Assembly: GCA_024529925.1 (NCBI GenBank) | Contig: JAFEUB010001124.1 | Span: forward strand, 753,001-817,000 | Direction: 5' to 3' | DNA: 64,000 bases | Source: Ophthalmolycus amberensis | Lineage: Eukaryota > Chordata > Actinopteri > Perciformes > Zoarcidae | Shown: positions 63,541 to 64,000 of the stretch, piece after piece | Position numbering within the stretch: position 1 is the first letter of the stretch | Layout of the letters: each line of letters begins with the position of its first letter | Made by a program: the position numbers and the translations under genes | Notes under the pieces: model-generated | Databases searched by the model: none | Told to the model about the DNA's origin: nothing | What the model saw: only the letters and a program-made list of their open reading frames with translations

Positions 63541-64000
63541 GCTAAATCAGATGTGTTGGCCTCAGCCGAACTGACAGGGCCTTTTTAACATAAAGGTGCG
63601 TTTATTCTTCACCCTTTTTTTATTTTATGTTTTGACTTTAGGGTCTTTGTTGTGTTTTAAAGAGAAATATTCAGAAATAATAAATCACAGTTCAAGCTCT
63701 TTTTTTCTCTTTGCTTATTTGTTTTTTTAAATGATTTTATTTAGCCTTAAAATGAACAAATGATCACAAGCCCATAAGTCCATTGACTTGACTTTACTGA
63801 TAGCTACTTATGTTAGCTTCATTCTTATGCCAGCATTGACCATGCTACTCACAGAGCTGGCTGTGGTGGGAAGCTTTTCAATTTATGCCAAACACGTCAT
63901 TCATCTTGATGTGTTGCTGATCTTTAAAGCAACTACCTTTGCGCATATTGAGTCACTGTTCACAATGTGTGAGCTTCCTTCTAGAGGAGAGAGCTTGTTT
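63541..64000. other. ctnna2 downstream intron, no gene seen
   Basis: AT-rich non-coding DNA to the window edge. Confidence 0.65.

Noticed and set aside
1..64000. CRISPR array, operon or other prokaryotic system
   Set aside because: Regular repeats are microsatellites or transposon parts; the DNA is a vertebrate intron with spliced exon signals.

Overview
The window is vertebrate nuclear DNA, most likely from a percomorph-type ray-finned fish. It is AT-rich and intron-like, with many microsatellites and a mixed population of short DNA transposons, LINE tails, a tRNA-derived SINE and solo LTRs of the kinds common in teleosts. There are no bacterial-style gene blocks, and almost all the short open frames are chance.

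The only firmly identified protein-coding sequence is one 204-bp exon at 11173-11376 (+). It encodes 68 residues of an alpha-catenin and matches alpha-N-catenin (ctnna2) best. Both ends are in phase 0 and have good splice signals. No other constitutive ctnna2 exon was found, so at least 11.1 kb of upstream intron and 52.6 kb of downstream intron surround it. A candidate 39- or 46-nt micro-exon lies 388 bp downstream at 11765.

Region by region. 1-11172 is upstream intron, holding a 434-bp hAT-type MITE (2631-3064) and an apparently perfect 350-bp tandem duplication with AT-palindromes (8673-9372). 11173-11810 holds the exon and the candidate micro-exon. 13200-13435 is a LINE 3' tail. 14096-15975 is a probable 1.88-kb solo LTR on the minus strand. 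16-35 kb is mostly plain intron with microsatellites, a tRNA-SINE at 22387-22594, small LINE or SINE scraps, a dispersed-repeat fragment near 28.7-29.1 kb and a G-quadruplex-prone tract at 33.7 kb. 35.6-36.55 kb holds a possible LTR-retrotransposon 3' end. 38-50 kb is a cluster of DNA transposon remnants: a piggyBac-type MITE, two hAT-type MITEs, a Harbinger-like Myb/SANT scrap and three other MITE-like elements. 51.3-52.1 kb is a LINE reverse-transcriptase fragment. 55.9-56.24 kb is another LINE 3' tail. 62.2-63.54 kb is a LINE interrupted by a 714-bp solo LTR.

These parts do not form a working system. The host gene is a neural adherens-junction and cytoskeletal linker, and everything else is intron, mobile-element debris and possibly cis-regulatory DNA. 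No CRISPR array, operon, rRNA gene, functional tRNA gene or intact transposase was seen. Family names for repeats rest on termini, target-site duplications and remembered consensus motifs, not on a database search.
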